A stretch of DNA of 64,000 nt from Cellulomonas chitinilytica (GCF_016862675.1 NZ_BONK01000014.1:1-64000), one strand, 5' to 3'; positions 19,009-28,180 are shown, counted from the stretch's first letter. Numbers and translations: made by a program. Notes: generated by a model not told the origin, from the sequence alone.

Positions 19009-21524
19009 TGCTGCAGCTCACCCTGGCCCAGATGCGTCGCAGCGCCGGGCGGCTCGTCGCGGCCGCGATCGCGATCGCGATCGGCACGGCGTTCCTCACC
19101 ACGACGCTCCTCGCGGGGGGCGTCATCACCCGGACCGGCTACGACGCCGTGACCGCGACGTTCGGCGACGCCGACCTCGTCGCGACCGGCACCCTCACCG
19201 ACAGCTCGCTCGCCGCGGTGCGGGACACCCCCGGGGTCGACGCGGCGGACCCGCTGTACGTCGGCGGGGTCGAGCTGCACAAGGGCGGTGCGCGGGTCTG
19301 GCAGAACCTCCTGCCGGTCCCGTCCGACGAGCGCCTCGCGTCGCTCACGGTGTCCAGCGGAGCGATGCCGTCCGCGTCCGGCGAGATCGCGCTGCCGGCG
19401 AAGACGGCCGAACGGCTGCGTGTGGCCGTCGGCGACACGCTCACGACCGACTACTTCACCCCGAAGGCCGACCGGCCGACGGCCGAGGAGACGCTCACCG
19501 TCGTCGGGATCGTCGACGACCCGCGCGGGGCGTGGGCGCAGTACGGCGGCGCCGGGCTCGGCCTGATCGACGACCTCGCCCACTGGAACGGGGTCTCGTT
19601 CGACGAGCTGGGAGCGAACACCCTGCTGGTCGCGACCGACGGCGACGCGGCGGACGTCCGCGCCGCGCTCGCCGGGACGGCCCCCACGCTCGACGTGCTG
19701 ACGAAGGACGAGGCCGCCGCCAAGGCGGTGTCCGAGGTGTCGGGCGAGGGCAACGTGCTGCTCACGATCGTGCTCGGCTTCGCCGCGGTGGCGCTGCTCG
19801 TCGCCGCGCTCGTCATCTCGAACACGTTCCAGGTGCTCGTCGCCCAGCGCGTCCGGCTCCTGGCCCTCCTGCGGTGCGTCGGGGCGGAGAAGCGCCAGCT
19901 GCGCCGCTCCGTGCTCCTCGAGGCGTCGATCCTCGGCGCGGCCGCCTCGCTCGTGGGCCTCGTCACGGGCGCCGCCCTCGCACAGGCCGCGCTCAGCGTG
20001 CTCGGCCGGATGACCGACGGCGTGCCGCTCCCCCGCTCGGTCGACGTGACCGTCACGGTGGTGGTCGTCCCGCTGGTGGTGGGCACGCTCGTCACGCTGC
20101 TCGCGTCGCTCGTCCCGGCCCGTGCGGCGACCCGCGTCCCCCCGGTCGCGGCGCTGCGTCCCGTCGACGCGCCGACCGTGACGGCCCGGACCGGGAAGGT
20201 CCGGCTCGCGGTGTCCGCCGTCCTCACGGCCGGTGGCGTCGCCGGCCTGCTGCTCACGGTGGCGGCGTCCCGCGCCGTCAGCGGGAGCGAGCTGGCCCTG
20301 CTGGGCGTCGGCATCCTCGCCGGCACCGTCTCGTTCGTCGGCATCCTGCTCGGCGCGGTGTTCTGGGTGCCCCGCGTCGTCTCGCTCGCGGGCCGGCTCC
20401 TCGCGGCCACCGGGACGAGCGCACGGATCGCGGCCGCGAACACGGTCCGCAACCCCCGTCGCACCGCGGCGACGAGCACCGCCCTGCTCATCGGGGTGAC
20501 GCTCGTCGTGATGATGAGCACCGGCGCCGCGAGCGCCCGCGAGTCGCTCGCGAAGGACCTCGCCGACCAGTACCCGGTCGATCTCACGGTCGAGCAGACC
20601 GACGGCCGGACCGGCCTGCTGGACGGCACGATCGCGACCATCTCCGAGGTGCCGGGGGTCGACGAGGTCGTGCCCGTGCCGGTCGCGCTCGCGCAGGTGG
20701 GCGACCGCGTGTTCCGGCTCGTCGCCCCCGACCCCGAGCAGGCGGCCCGGGTGCTGCGCAGCGCAGGCTCGCTCGACGACCTGACGGACGGCACGGTCCT
20801 CCTGCCGAAGCAGTCCGGCGGCGACCTCGGCACCGTCGCCGTGCACGAGCTGTCCGCCGAGACGGGCGACCCCGCGCCTGACGGGGTGTCCCTCGACCTG
20901 GCCACGGTCGCGACGGACCTCGGCGGGCAGGACGCACTGGTCACACCGTCGACCCTCGCTCGGGTGGCCCCGGACGCGGTGCCGGTCGTGCTGTGGGTCC
21001 GGCTCGACGACTCGGCCGACCCGACGCGGGTGCTGCAGGACGTCCGGGACGCGGTCCCCGAGTCCCCGGTCAGCGTGGTCAGCGCCGCCGCGCAGCGCCA
21101 CAGCTACGAGCGGCTCATCTCGTCGCTCCTCGCGGTCGTCGTGGGCCTGCTCGCGGTCGCCGTCGTGATCGCGCTCGTCGGGGTCGCGAACACCTTGTCG
21201 TTGTCGGTCATCGAACGACGCCGCGAGTCGGCCACGCTCCGTGCGATCGGGCTGACCCGGCGCCAGCTCCGGTGGATGCTGGCCGTCGAGGGCATGCTCA
21301 TCGCCGTCGTCGGCGCGGTGCTCGGCGTGCTCCTCGGCCTCCTGTACGGCTGGGCGGGGGCGGCCACGGCCTTCGGCCAGACGGCGGATCTGCGGCTCGC
21401 CGTGCCGTGGCGGGACCTCGCGCTCGTGCTTCTCGTCGCGCTGCTCGCGGGCCTGGTCGCGTCGGTCCTGCCCGCCCGGGCGGCGGCCCGCACCTCGCCC
21501 GTCGCGGCGCTCGCGGTGGACTGA
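19008..21524 (+). CDS. FtsX-like ABC exporter permease
   Basis: Large permease of 838 residues with duplicated FtsX/MacB topology. It has an N-terminal helix, an external domain of about 230 residues and three helices (first FtsX domain). A second helix, external domain and three final helices make up the second FtsX domain, ending VASVLPARAAARTSPVAAL. The repeated motif RVRLLALLRCVGAEKRQLRR / RRESATLRAIGLTRRQLRW marks the cytoplasmic loop that couples to the ATPase in each half. It is translated with the ATPase gene, and both probably answer to the two-component system just upstream. Confidence 0.92.
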   Translation: MLQLTLAQMRRSAGRLVAAAIAIAIGTAFLTTTLLAGGVITRTGYDAVTATFGDADLVATGTLTDSSLAAVRDTPGVDAADPLYVGGVELHKGGARVWQNLLPVPSDERLASLTVSSGAMPSASGEIALPAKTAERLRVAVGDTLTTDYFTPKADRPTAEETLTVVGIVDDPRGAWAQYGGAGLGLIDDLAHWNGVSFDELGANTLLVATDGDAADVRAALAGTAPTLDVLTKDEAAAKAVSEVSGEGNVLLTIVLGFAAVALLVAALVISNTFQVLVAQRVRLLALLRCVGAEKRQLRRSVLLEASILGAAASLVGLVTGAALAQAALSVLGRMTDGVPLPRSVDVTVTVVVVPLVVGTLVTLLASLVPARAATRVPPVAALRPVDAPTVTARTGKVRLAVSAVLTAGGVAGLLLTVAASRAVSGSELALLGVGILAGTVSFVGILLGAVFWVPRVVSLAGRLLAATGTSARIAAANTVRNPRRTAATSTALLIGVTLVVMMSTGAASARESLAKDLADQYPVDLTVEQTDGRTGLLDGTIATISEVPGVDEVVPVPVALAQVGDRVFRLVAPDPEQAARVLRSAGSLDDLTDGTVLLPKQSGGDLGTVAVHELSAETGDPAPDGVSLDLATVATDLGGQDALVTPSTLARVAPDAVPVVLWVRLDDSADPTRVLQDVRDAVPESPVSVVSAAAQRHSYERLISSLLAVVVGLLAVAVVIALVGVANTLSLSVIERRRESATLRAIGLTRRQLRWMLAVEGMLIAVVGAVLGVLLGLLYGWAGAATAFGQTADLRLAVPWRDLALVLLVALLAGLVASVLPARAAARTSPVAALAVD

Positions 21525-21630
21525 CGCCGATCGGCACCGAGCCGACGAACGGGCCTGTGGACCGCACGGGCGTCCCCCGCCAGCGCCGGGCGGGCGTCCG
21601 TGCGGTCGAGGCGTCCGGCACGGTGACCGG

Positions 21631-24600
21631 ATGCTCCTCACCGCCCTGCACCCCGACCCGCGACGCGGCACCGGGCTGGTCTCCACGGACGTCGAGGCGC
21701 AGCGAGGTCTGCCGCTCGCCCGGTTGCGTCCGGAGCTCGCCCGGATCACCGGGTGGCCCGGATGGTCGAGCGGCACCGTGCGCCTGGCCGTCGACGATGC
21801 CGTCCTCGACGACACCCACCGCGTCGGCGCCTACCCCCTGGTCGCCGGCTGCGAGCTCCGGCCGGGCCCCGGACACCGCCCGGAGGCCGAGAGCGCCGTC
21901 GGCGCCGCGCTGCACGTCGCGGTCGTCGCCGGACCGGACTGCGGCCGGCTGCACCCGGTCGCGCCGGGGACGGAGACGACGGTGCGGGGTCCTCGTTCCG
22001 CGGGGGCGCCCGCGACGGACGGCGACGAGCTGCTCCTCGCGGACCCGGACCTCGGCCGGGTCCGCGTCCGGTGCGCGGGCGGCCGGGTCCGGGTCCGGGT
22101 CGACCGGCCCGCGACCCTCGCGCGGGCCGCGCCTCGGTGGTGGCGGCGCGGCCGGCGCCCGGTCGCCGTCCGCCGCCGGACGTGGGTGCGGTGGCGCCCG
22201 GATGACGACCTCCGCGTCGGCGCGACGACGCTCGCGCTGCGGTCCCGGAGCGGTCCGGCGACGCGGCCGACCGCCGCAGGTCGGCCGCCGGGGCGCGCCA
22301 CCGGTCCGGCCGCAGCCATGGTGCTGGCGCCGCTGGTCGGCTCGGTCGCGCTCGCGCTCGCGCTGCACCAGCCGCTCTTGCTGCTGACGGCTGCGACGGG
22401 TCCGCTGCTGCTGCTCACCGGCGGCCGGGACGCACGATCCGTCGACGCACCTGACGGATCACCGCTCGACCCGTCCGACGCGGACGACCCGGCGCACCTC
22501 GTGGCAGCGACGGTGCTCGCGCTCGACGGCGGACCGGTCGTGCACCGGCGCGCGCCGTGGGACGCGGACGGTGCGCTGGCCGTCGTGGGGCCCCGCGGCA
22601 CGGCGCTGGCCGTCGCACGCGGGCTCGTGCTGGGCGAGCTCGGCACGCACGCGCGGCCGTCCCTCTCGGTCCTCGCCGACGACCCGGAGCCGTGGGCCTG
22701 GGCAGCCGCGCTCGCCCGCCCGGTCGTCGATGCCGGTCCCGGCGTCGAGGACCACGTCGTGGTCGTCGACCGCACCCGCGTCACCGACGAGACGGCCACC
22801 CGGCGATCCACGGCCGGGCCCGGGCAGCGGATGCTCCTGGTCCTGCCGTCCCGCGACCAGGTGCCCGCCTGGTGCCGCCACGTGCTGCAGGTCGGCCCGA
22901 CGTCGGCGCGGCTGCGCGGCGGCACCGACGCACCCCTCCCTGACGCCCTGGTGCCTGACACTCCCGCGCGGGGCACCGCCCGGAGCCGGCGTGGCGTGCC
23001 CGACGGCGACGGGTGGCGGGCCGTCCCGCTCCACGCCGTGTCGAGCGACACCGCACGGGCGCAGGTGGCCCGGGCCTGCGGCGTCCGTGAGCTTCGAGGG
23101 CGGCTCGACCCGGGCCCGCTCGGCGGGCCGCTCGACCCGCTGCCCTCGCAGGTGCCCCTCGCCGGGCTGCCGGACCTGCCGGCCGCCGACGCCCCGTCCG
23201 TCGCCACCGCGTGGGGGTCGCCGCGCGCCGGCCTGGCCGCACCGCTCGGCCGGACGTCAGGACTCGTTCCGGTCGAGGTCGACCTCGTCGCGGACGGGCC
23301 GCACGCGCTCGTGGCGGGCACCACCGGGGCGGGCAAGTCCGAGCTCCTCACCACCTGGGTGCTGGCCACCGCGCTGCGCCACCCGCCCGAGCGTCTCGCG
23401 GTGCTCCTCGTCGACTTCAAGGGCGGCGCCGGACTCGGCGCGGTGGCCGGGCTCCCCCACGTCGTCGACCACGTCACGGACCTCGACGCGACCCGCGCAC
23501 GCCGGGTCCTCACGGGGCTCCGCGCCGAGCTGCGACGCCGCGAGCGCCTGCTCGCCGACCACGCCGCGCGCGACGTCGCCGACCTCGACCGCGACGACGC
23601 CGCGACGCCGCCGCGCCTGCTCGTCGTCGTCGACGAGCTCCGCGCCCTCGTCGACGACCTGCCCGACGCCACGGCGACGCTGGTCCGGCTCGCCGCGCAG
23701 GGCCGGGCGCTCGGCGTCCACCTCCTGCTCGCCACGCAACGCCCGGCGGGGGCGGTGAGCGCCGACCTGCGCGCGAACACGAGCCTGAGGATCGCCTTGC
23801 GCGTGGCCGACCCCGCGGACTCCCTCGACGTCGTCGAGGTCCCCGACGCCGCCCTGCTCCCGCCGTCGACGCCCGGCCGCGCGGTCCTGCGTCGGGCGGG
23901 CGGAGCCCCCGAGCTGCTCCAGGTGGCCCGCCCCGGTGGGCGCGTCGACGAGGACGCCGGGGTCAGGCTCGCCCGACCGTCGCGGCCCTCGGAGCCCTGG
24001 ACGCCGCAGGTCGCGGCCTGCTCGGCCGACGACGAGGTCGCCGCGTGGGTCACCGCGGCCCGTCGGGCGGCCGTCGGACGACCCGTGCGTCCCGTCCCCT
24101 GGGTCCCGGCGCTGCCCGAGCAGGTCACCGTCGAGGACGTGGCTCCCGGGCCGGGTCTGGCGCTCGCCGTGGCGGACGTCCCCGACGAGCAACGACGCGC
24201 ACCGGTCCGGTGGGACCCGGCCGACGGGCACCTGCTCGTCCTCGGCGGCCCCGGGTCCGGTCGAACGACGACGCTCCTCACGCTCGGCACCGAGGCCCTG
24301 CGTGACGGGCTCCCCGTGCATGCCGTGGGCCTTCCTGCCCGTGCCGTCGCCGAGCTGAGGGCGCGCGACCCGCTCGGGCTGGTCGGGACCGTGGCCCGGT
24401 CGGACGAGCCGGTCCGGGTCGCACGGCTCGCTGAGCTGCTCGGCTCCCACCCGGGCCCCGACGACGGTGCGGGACCACGGGCGGTGCTGCTGGTCGACGA
24501 CCTCACGACGACGCTGGACGCGCTCGCGGTCCTGGCCCGTGGTGCCGGCCCGGACCGGCTCACGCGGCTGTGGCGCTCGGGCGGGTCCGCCGGCGGGGTC

Positions 24601-25596
24601 GCCGTGGTCGCGACCGCCGACGTGACCGGCGGCGCGGTCCGGCACGGCACGCACTTCCGCGACCGGCTCGTGCTCCGGGTGCCCGACATCTCGCTCGACG
24701 CCGTCGCAGGCGTCCCCGGAGCACTGTCCGGCGCCCGGGCGGAGCCTGGGCGGGCGATCCACGTCGGACCGGCCGGTGCGGTGGTCTGCCAGGTCGCCCT
24801 GCCCGCGACCACGGTGCCGCGAGCGCCCCGGCGTCCACCCGGCACGACGGTCCGTGTGGAGGCGCTGCCTCGCCGCGCGACGCGCCCGGCGGAGCGGCAC
24901 GCACCGGCGGGCGAGATGCCGGGTGGCGAGATGCCGGGTGGCGAGCTGCCGGGCGCGGGCGGGGTGCCGGCCGCGGGCGGGGTGCCGCTCGGCGTAGGCG
25001 GCGACGACGCGTCGCCCGTGCGGGTCGACGTCGACCCCGGGCTGCTGGTCGCGGGTCCTCCCGGCTCGGGCCGCTCGACGACGCTCGGGGTCGTGGCGGA
25101 CGGGCTGGTCCGGGCGGGCGTCCCCGTGGTCCGGCTGGTCGACCTCGCGTGCGGTCCGGTCGTCGCGCTCCCGGGGGTCGTCGACGTCGACGTGAGCCGC
25201 GGGGACGCCCGGAGCGTGCTCGACGGGCCCGGTCGCCGGACGGTTCTCGTGGACGACCTCGACGACCTCGAGCGCGCGTACCCGGACCTGGTCGACGCCT
25301 GGGCGCGATGGTCCGGCGCGGGGTGCGTGTTCGTCGCCGCCACGACGTCGTCGGCCGCCGTCGGGGCCTACCGCGGGCTGGTGCCGACGCTCCTGCGGCT
25401 GCGGCGGGCGGTCGTCCTGGACGTGCACGACGCCGCGTCGGCCGAGCTCGTCGGAGGCCGGGCCGCCTGGCTCGCCGATCCTGCGGACCGCCCCGCGGGC
25501 CGCGGTGTGCTCGTCGTGGGACGCACCGCGACACCGGTGCAGGTCTACGCGCCCGACCGTGCCGGGTCGACCGCGGGCCCGGAGCCGTCGTCGTGA
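21631..25596 (+). CDS. EccC/FtsK-SpoIIIE-type membrane ATPase, orphan
   Basis: Protein of 1321 residues with the plan of type VII secretion motor proteins. It has an N-terminal soluble part of about 225 residues, two close transmembrane helices (about 230-270) and three RecA-like ATPase domains. The first P-loop is intact (GTTGAGKSE, about residue 563). The second (GGPGSGRTTT, about 872) and third (AGPPGSGRST, about 1141) have Arg in place of the Walker A Lys. A short Gly-Pro repeat linker (about 1090-1130) separates domains two and three. No WXG100 substrate, EccB, EccD, EccE or mycosin gene is adjacent. Neither a ribosome binding site nor a -10 is clear before this ATG, so the start is less certain. 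Its end overlaps the convergent gene by 52 bases. Confidence 0.85.
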   Translation: MLLTALHPDPRRGTGLVSTDVEAQRGLPLARLRPELARITGWPGWSSGTVRLAVDDAVLDDTHRVGAYPLVAGCELRPGPGHRPEAESAVGAALHVAVVAGPDCGRLHPVAPGTETTVRGPRSAGAPATDGDELLLADPDLGRVRVRCAGGRVRVRVDRPATLARAAPRWWRRGRRPVAVRRRTWVRWRPDDDLRVGATTLALRSRSGPATRPTAAGRPPGRATGPAAAMVLAPLVGSVALALALHQPLLLLTAATGPLLLLTGGRDARSVDAPDGSPLDPSDADDPAHLVAATVLALDGGPVVHRRAPWDADGALAVVGPRGTALAVARGLVLGELGTHARPSLSVLADDPEPWAWAAALARPVVDAGPGVEDHVVVVDRTRVTDETATRRSTAGPGQRMLLVLPSRDQVPAWCRHVLQVGPTSARLRGGTDAPLPDALVPDTPARGTARSRRGVPDGDGWRAVPLHAVSSDTARAQVARACGVRELRGRLDPGPLGGPLDPLPSQVPLAGLPDLPAADAPSVATAWGSPRAGLAAPLGRTSGLVPVEVDLVADGPHALVAGTTGAGKSELLTTWVLATALRHPPERLAVLLVDFKGGAGLGAVAGLPHVVDHVTDLDATRARRVLTGLRAELRRRERLLADHAARDVADLDRDDAATPPRLLVVVDELRALVDDLPDATATLVRLAAQGRALGVHLLLATQRPAGAVSADLRANTSLRIALRVADPADSLDVVEVPDAALLPPSTPGRAVLRRAGGAPELLQVARPGGRVDEDAGVRLARPSRPSEPWTPQVAACSADDEVAAWVTAARRAAVGRPVRPVPWVPALPEQVTVEDVAPGPGLALAVADVPDEQRRAPVRWDPADGHLLVLGGPGSGRTTTLLTLGTEALRDGLPVHAVGLPARAVAELRARDPLGLVGTVARSDEPVRVARLAELLGSHPGPDDGAGPRAVLLVDDLTTTLDALAVLARGAGPDRLTRLWRSGGSAGGVAVVATADVTGGAVRHGTHFRDRLVLRVPDISLDAVAGVPGALSGARAEPGRAIHVGPAGAVVCQVALPATTVPRAPRRPPGTTVRVEALPRRATRPAERHAPAGEMPGGEMPGGELPGAGGVPAAGGVPLGVGGDDASPVRVDVDPGLLVAGPPGSGRSTTLGVVADGLVRAGVPVVRLVDLACGPVVALPGVVDVDVSRGDARSVLDGPGRRTVLVDDLDDLERAYPDLVDAWARWSGAGCVFVAATTSSAAVGAYRGLVPTLLRLRRAVVLDVHDAASAELVGGRAAWLADPADRPAGRGVLVVGRTATPVQVYAPDRAGSTAGPEPSS
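24911..24955 (+). repeat. 15-bp coding tandem repeat in the ATPase linker
   Basis: GCGAGATGCCGGGTG occurs twice in a row and is followed by a third diverged copy. Further GCGGGCGGGGTGCCG units follow. The repeats encode GEMPG-type pentads between ATPase domains two and three. Confidence 0.8.
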
Positions 25597-26000
25597 GGTC
25601 CTGTCGGCAGGTCCGGCCCGGCAGGGCCCGTCGTCGCGGCCACGACGGAGGGCAGCAGGAGGCCCACCGCGACGACGACCGCGACGACCGCCACGGCGAC
25701 GGCCCAGACGGACGCCTCCACTCCGAGCCAGCCGAGCGACATCACGACCAGGAGGATCTGCCACGTCATGACCGGCGAGCGTGCCCAGCGCCGTCCTCGC
25801 CACAGCCCGCGGGACGCACCACCGAGGAGCGCGGCGACCGCGAGGGCGAACAGCGCGAGGAACACGGTGGCCGCCGGCAGAGTCGCATTACCACGTGTGA
25901 GGTCCACCACGAACGCGACGCCCAGTCCGAGGAAGGCGATCGCCTCCACCGCGACGAGGGCGCAGACGACGACGAGCGGGGCGGTGCGGGAGCGACTCAC
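25545..26000 (-). CDS. Small four-helix membrane protein, unknown
   Basis: A 151-residue protein not assigned to a family. It has four hydrophobic helices (APLVVVCALVAVEAIAFLGLG; TVFLALFALAVAALLGG; MTWQILLVVMSLGWLGV; VAVAVVAVVVAVGLLLPS) and a soluble C-terminal tail of 30 residues. It resembles small actinobacterial integral membrane proteins of no known role. The GTG start has a TACGCT -10 six bases upstream and no ribosome binding site. Its last 52 bases overlap the end of the convergent EccC-like gene, so each transcript is antisense to the other there. No function is proposed. Confidence 0.72.
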   Translation of the reverse strand: MSRSRTAPLVVVCALVAVEAIAFLGLGVAFVVDLTRGNATLPAATVFLALFALAVAALLGGASRGLWRGRRWARSPVMTWQILLVVMSLGWLGVEASVWAVAVAVVAVVVAVGLLLPSVVAATTGPAGPDLPTGPHDDGSGPAVDPARSGA

Positions 26001-26006
26001 GGGTCC

Positions 26007-26012
26007 AGCGTA
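26007..26012 (-). promoter_or_regulatory. -10 element, probable leaderless start for small membrane protein
   Basis: Minus-strand TACGCT is followed by GGACCC and then the GTG at 26000. Confidence 0.5.
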
Positions 26013-26141
26013 GGCAGATGCGGCCCGCCAGACCGACGTGGCCAGCGTCTATGCGCCGCGACGCGCTGACCTGGACATTCGTCCGGGACGACCCGGAACG
26101 ATCCGGGCATCTCGCCGACGGGGACCCGGTGCGGCCGAACG

Positions 26142-26219
26142 GGTGTGACCAACGCCTCAGCCGTTACCGGGCCGAAACCCGCCCGTAACCCCTTGTGCCC
26201 CGGCGGCCGCGGTGTGACC
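26142..26219 (+). promoter_or_regulatory. Paired GGTGTGACC motifs upstream of whiB1
   Basis: GGTGTGACC occurs at 26142-26150 and at 26211-26219. Each contains a TGTGA half-site as bound by CRP-type regulators, but no TCACA partner is seen at the proper distance. The assignment to a regulator is weak. Confidence 0.3.
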
Positions 26220-26315
26220 CTTGATGGAGCACGTTCCCCCCCAACCCTGATCTGGCATGACAGCCGCGCGCCCTCACCCCGGGCGGTGGGTCGTCGTGCG
26301 CCCGAGGAGAGTCCC

Positions 26316-26564
26316 ATGGATTGGCGCCACCGCGCAGCGTGTCTCGACGAGGACCCTGAGCTGTTCTTCCCCATCGGGAACACGGGGCCTGCGCTGCTGC
26401 AGATCGACGAGGCGAAGGCCGTGTGCCGGCGTTGCCCCGTCGTCGACACGTGCCTGAAGTGGGCGATCGAGACCGGCCAGGACGCCGGCGTCTGGGGCGG
26501 CCTGTCGGAGGACGAGCGCCGCGCGCTCAAGCGTCGGACCGCTCGCCAGCGTCGCGCCGGCTGA
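26316..26564 (+). CDS. whiB1: WhiB family iron-sulfur regulator, WhiB1 type
   Basis: Small Fe-S protein of 82 residues. Four cysteines at C9, C37, C40 and C46 (C-x27-C-x2-C-x5-C) are placed as the [4Fe-4S] ligands of the family, and GVWGGLSEDERRALKRR is the family turn followed by a basic DNA-contact region. Length and cysteine spacing match WhiB1 of mycobacteria (WblE of streptomycetes), which binds the primary sigma factor and reacts with nitric oxide. The start is supported by GAGGAGAG a few bases upstream. A strong stem-loop follows the gene. It is probably expressed alone. Confidence 0.93.
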   Translation: MDWRHRAACLDEDPELFFPIGNTGPALLQIDEAKAVCRRCPVVDTCLKWAIETGQDAGVWGGLSEDERRALKRRTARQRRAG

Positions 26565-26586
26565 GCTCCCCCGCACCGCACCACCC

Positions 26587-26619
26587 CGGACCGGCCCGCC
26601 TCATGGCGCGGCCGGTCCG
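26587..26619. terminator. Stem-loop between whiB1 and the PdtaS-like kinase
   Basis: CGGACCGGCC at 26587-26596 pairs perfectly with GGCCGGTCCG at 26610-26619. Three inner pairs are possible, with a TCAT loop. It lies between two convergent genes and could stop transcription from both sides. No long T-run follows, as is usual at this GC content. Confidence 0.7.
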
Positions 26620-26691
26620 CCTGTCTTCGGACCTCCCAGCGCGCGCACGCTCAGGGCGTCGGCCGCCGGCCCGGTCGCGGCGCACCCGCCG

Positions 26692-28173
26692 TCAGAGGCC
26701 TGAGACGGCGGCGTCCCTCGCCCGCAGCCGAGCGTCGATGACGACCGACGTGCCGCCGCCCTCCCGCGGCGACCACGCGATCGTCCCGCCGAGCTCGTTC
26801 GTCACGAGCGTCGAGACGATCTGCGTGCCGAGGCCGCTGCCCGCGCCCCGCCCGGGCGGCAGGCCGGCACCGTCGTCCGCGACCTCGACGCGCAGGTGGT
26901 CGGCCTCCCGCTCCACGACGATCTCGACGGTCCCCGACTCGCGCCCCTCGAAGCCGTGCTCCACGGCGTTCGTGACGAGCTCGGTGAGCACGAGCGCCAG
27001 CGCCGTCGCGTCCTCGGCCGGGATGGCACCGAACGACCCGCGGACCAGCGTCCGCACGTGCGCACCGGCGGTCGCGACGTCCGCGGCCAGCCGCAGGCTG
27101 CGCCCGACCAGGTCGTCGAACGGCACGATCTCGTCGAGCGTCTGCGACAGCGTCTCGTGCACGAGCGCGATCGTCGACACCCGACGCATCGCCTCGGCGA
27201 GCGCCTCGCGCGCCTCCGGCGACTCCATCCGGCGCGACTGCAGCCGCAGCAGCGCCGCGACCGTCTGCAGGTTGTTCTTCACGCGGTGGTGGATCTCGCG
27301 GATCGTCGCGTCCTTCGTGATGAGCTCCCGCTCCCGCCGGCGCAGCTCCGACACGTCCCGGCACAGCAGCACGGCGCCGATGCGCTGACCGTGCTCGGTG
27401 AGCGGCACCGCGCGCAACGAGAGCGCCACGCCGCGGGCCTCCACGTCGGTCCGCCACGGCGCCCGGCCCATCAGCACGAGCGGCATCGACTCGTCGACCG
27501 TCGCCTCCTGCTCGATGAGGTCGGCGGTGACCTCGACGAGCGAGCGGCCGGCCAGGTCGCCGAGCGCGCCGAGGCGGTGGAAGCAGGACAGCGCGTTGGG
27601 GCTGGCGTACAGGACCTCGCCCTCGGAGTTCAGCCGGACCAGGCCGTCGCCCACGCGCGGAGCGCCGCGACGGGGACCCGTGGGGGCGTCCGTCGCGGGG
27701 AACTCGCCGCGCGAGATCATCGCGAAGATGTCGTCGGCGGCCTCGACGTAGTTGAGCTCGAGCCGGCTCGGCGTCCGCGCCCCGCCCAGGTTCGTCTGCC
27801 GCGCGATCACCGCGATCGGCCGGCCGCGCCGGACGACCGGCACCGCCTCCTCGCGGACCGCGTACGACCCGAACCACCGCGGCTCGCGGGACCGCTGCGC
27901 CGCGACCTCGTCGAGCGAGCGCTGCAGCTGGGGACGCTGCCCCTCGGGGGCGCGCGATCCCACGACGTCGTCGTAGTGCACGGTCGCACCGGTGGACGGG
28001 CGGCACTGCGCGACGGCGATGAAGTCGCCGTCCTCGGTCGGCAGCCACAGGACGAGGTCCGCGAACGCGAGGTCCGACAGGACCTGCCAGTCCCCGACGA
28101 GCAGGTGGAGCCACTCGAGGTCGGCGGCGTCGAGCGAGGCGTGGCGGGCGACGAGCGTGCTCAGGGTGGACAC
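26692..28173 (-). CDS. pdtaS: PdtaS-like soluble sensor histidine kinase
   Basis: Cytosolic histidine kinase of 493 residues built as GAF-like domain (1-150), PAS domain (about 170-270), then HisKA_2 and HATPase_c. The HisKA_2 motif is IREIHHRVKNNLQTVAALLRLQSRR with H295/H296, and the ATPase has ELVTNAVEHG and DDGAGLPPG. In mycobacteria PdtaS phosphorylates PdtaR, an ANTAR-domain regulator that binds RNA. No PdtaR gene is in this window. The GTG at 28173 (VSTLSTLVARH) was chosen because a TACCCT -10 lies seven bases upstream; a GTG six bases earlier would be too close to it. The protein has no transmembrane segment. Confidence 0.88.
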   Translation of the reverse strand: MSTLSTLVARHASLDAADLEWLHLLVGDWQVLSDLAFADLVLWLPTEDGDFIAVAQCRPSTGATVHYDDVVGSRAPEGQRPQLQRSLDEVAAQRSREPRWFGSYAVREEAVPVVRRGRPIAVIARQTNLGGARTPSRLELNYVEAADDIFAMISRGEFPATDAPTGPRRGAPRVGDGLVRLNSEGEVLYASPNALSCFHRLGALGDLAGRSLVEVTADLIEQEATVDESMPLVLMGRAPWRTDVEARGVALSLRAVPLTEHGQRIGAVLLCRDVSELRRRERELITKDATIREIHHRVKNNLQTVAALLRLQSRRMESPEAREALAEAMRRVSTIALVHETLSQTLDEIVPFDDLVGRSLRLAADVATAGAHVRTLVRGSFGAIPAEDATALALVLTELVTNAVEHGFEGRESGTVEIVVEREADHLRVEVADDGAGLPPGRGAGSGLGTQIVSTLVTNELGGTIAWSPREGGGTSVVIDARLRARDAAVSGL

Positions 28174-28180
28174 GCACACC

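Larger units (their letters stand above)
26001..26315. other. Intergenic region upstream of whiB1 and the small membrane gene
   Basis: This 315-base gap holds the leaderless -10 of the minus-strand membrane gene at its left edge. It also holds two GGTGTGACC half-site-like motifs (26142 and 26211) and a bulged inverted repeat (26163-26189: GTTAC and GTAAC arms with GGGC/GCCC). The whiB1 ribosome binding site GAGGAGAG is at 26304-26311. No further open reading frame with credible coding character was seen. Confidence 0.6.

Noticed and set aside
18867..21815. 982-codon open frame antisense to the ABC exporter genes
   Set aside because: Composition is dominated by Arg, Gly, Asp and His with no domain, while the opposite strand encodes clear FtsX and ATPase motifs.
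21831..25803. Long antisense frames opposite the EccC-like gene
   Set aside because: They are Ser/Arg/Thr-rich shadows. The plus strand shows P-loops and transmembrane helices.
21631..26564. A complete type VII secretion locus
   Set aside because: Only the EccC-like ATPase is found. No WXG100 protein, EccB/D/E or mycosin gene could be seen in any frame nearby.
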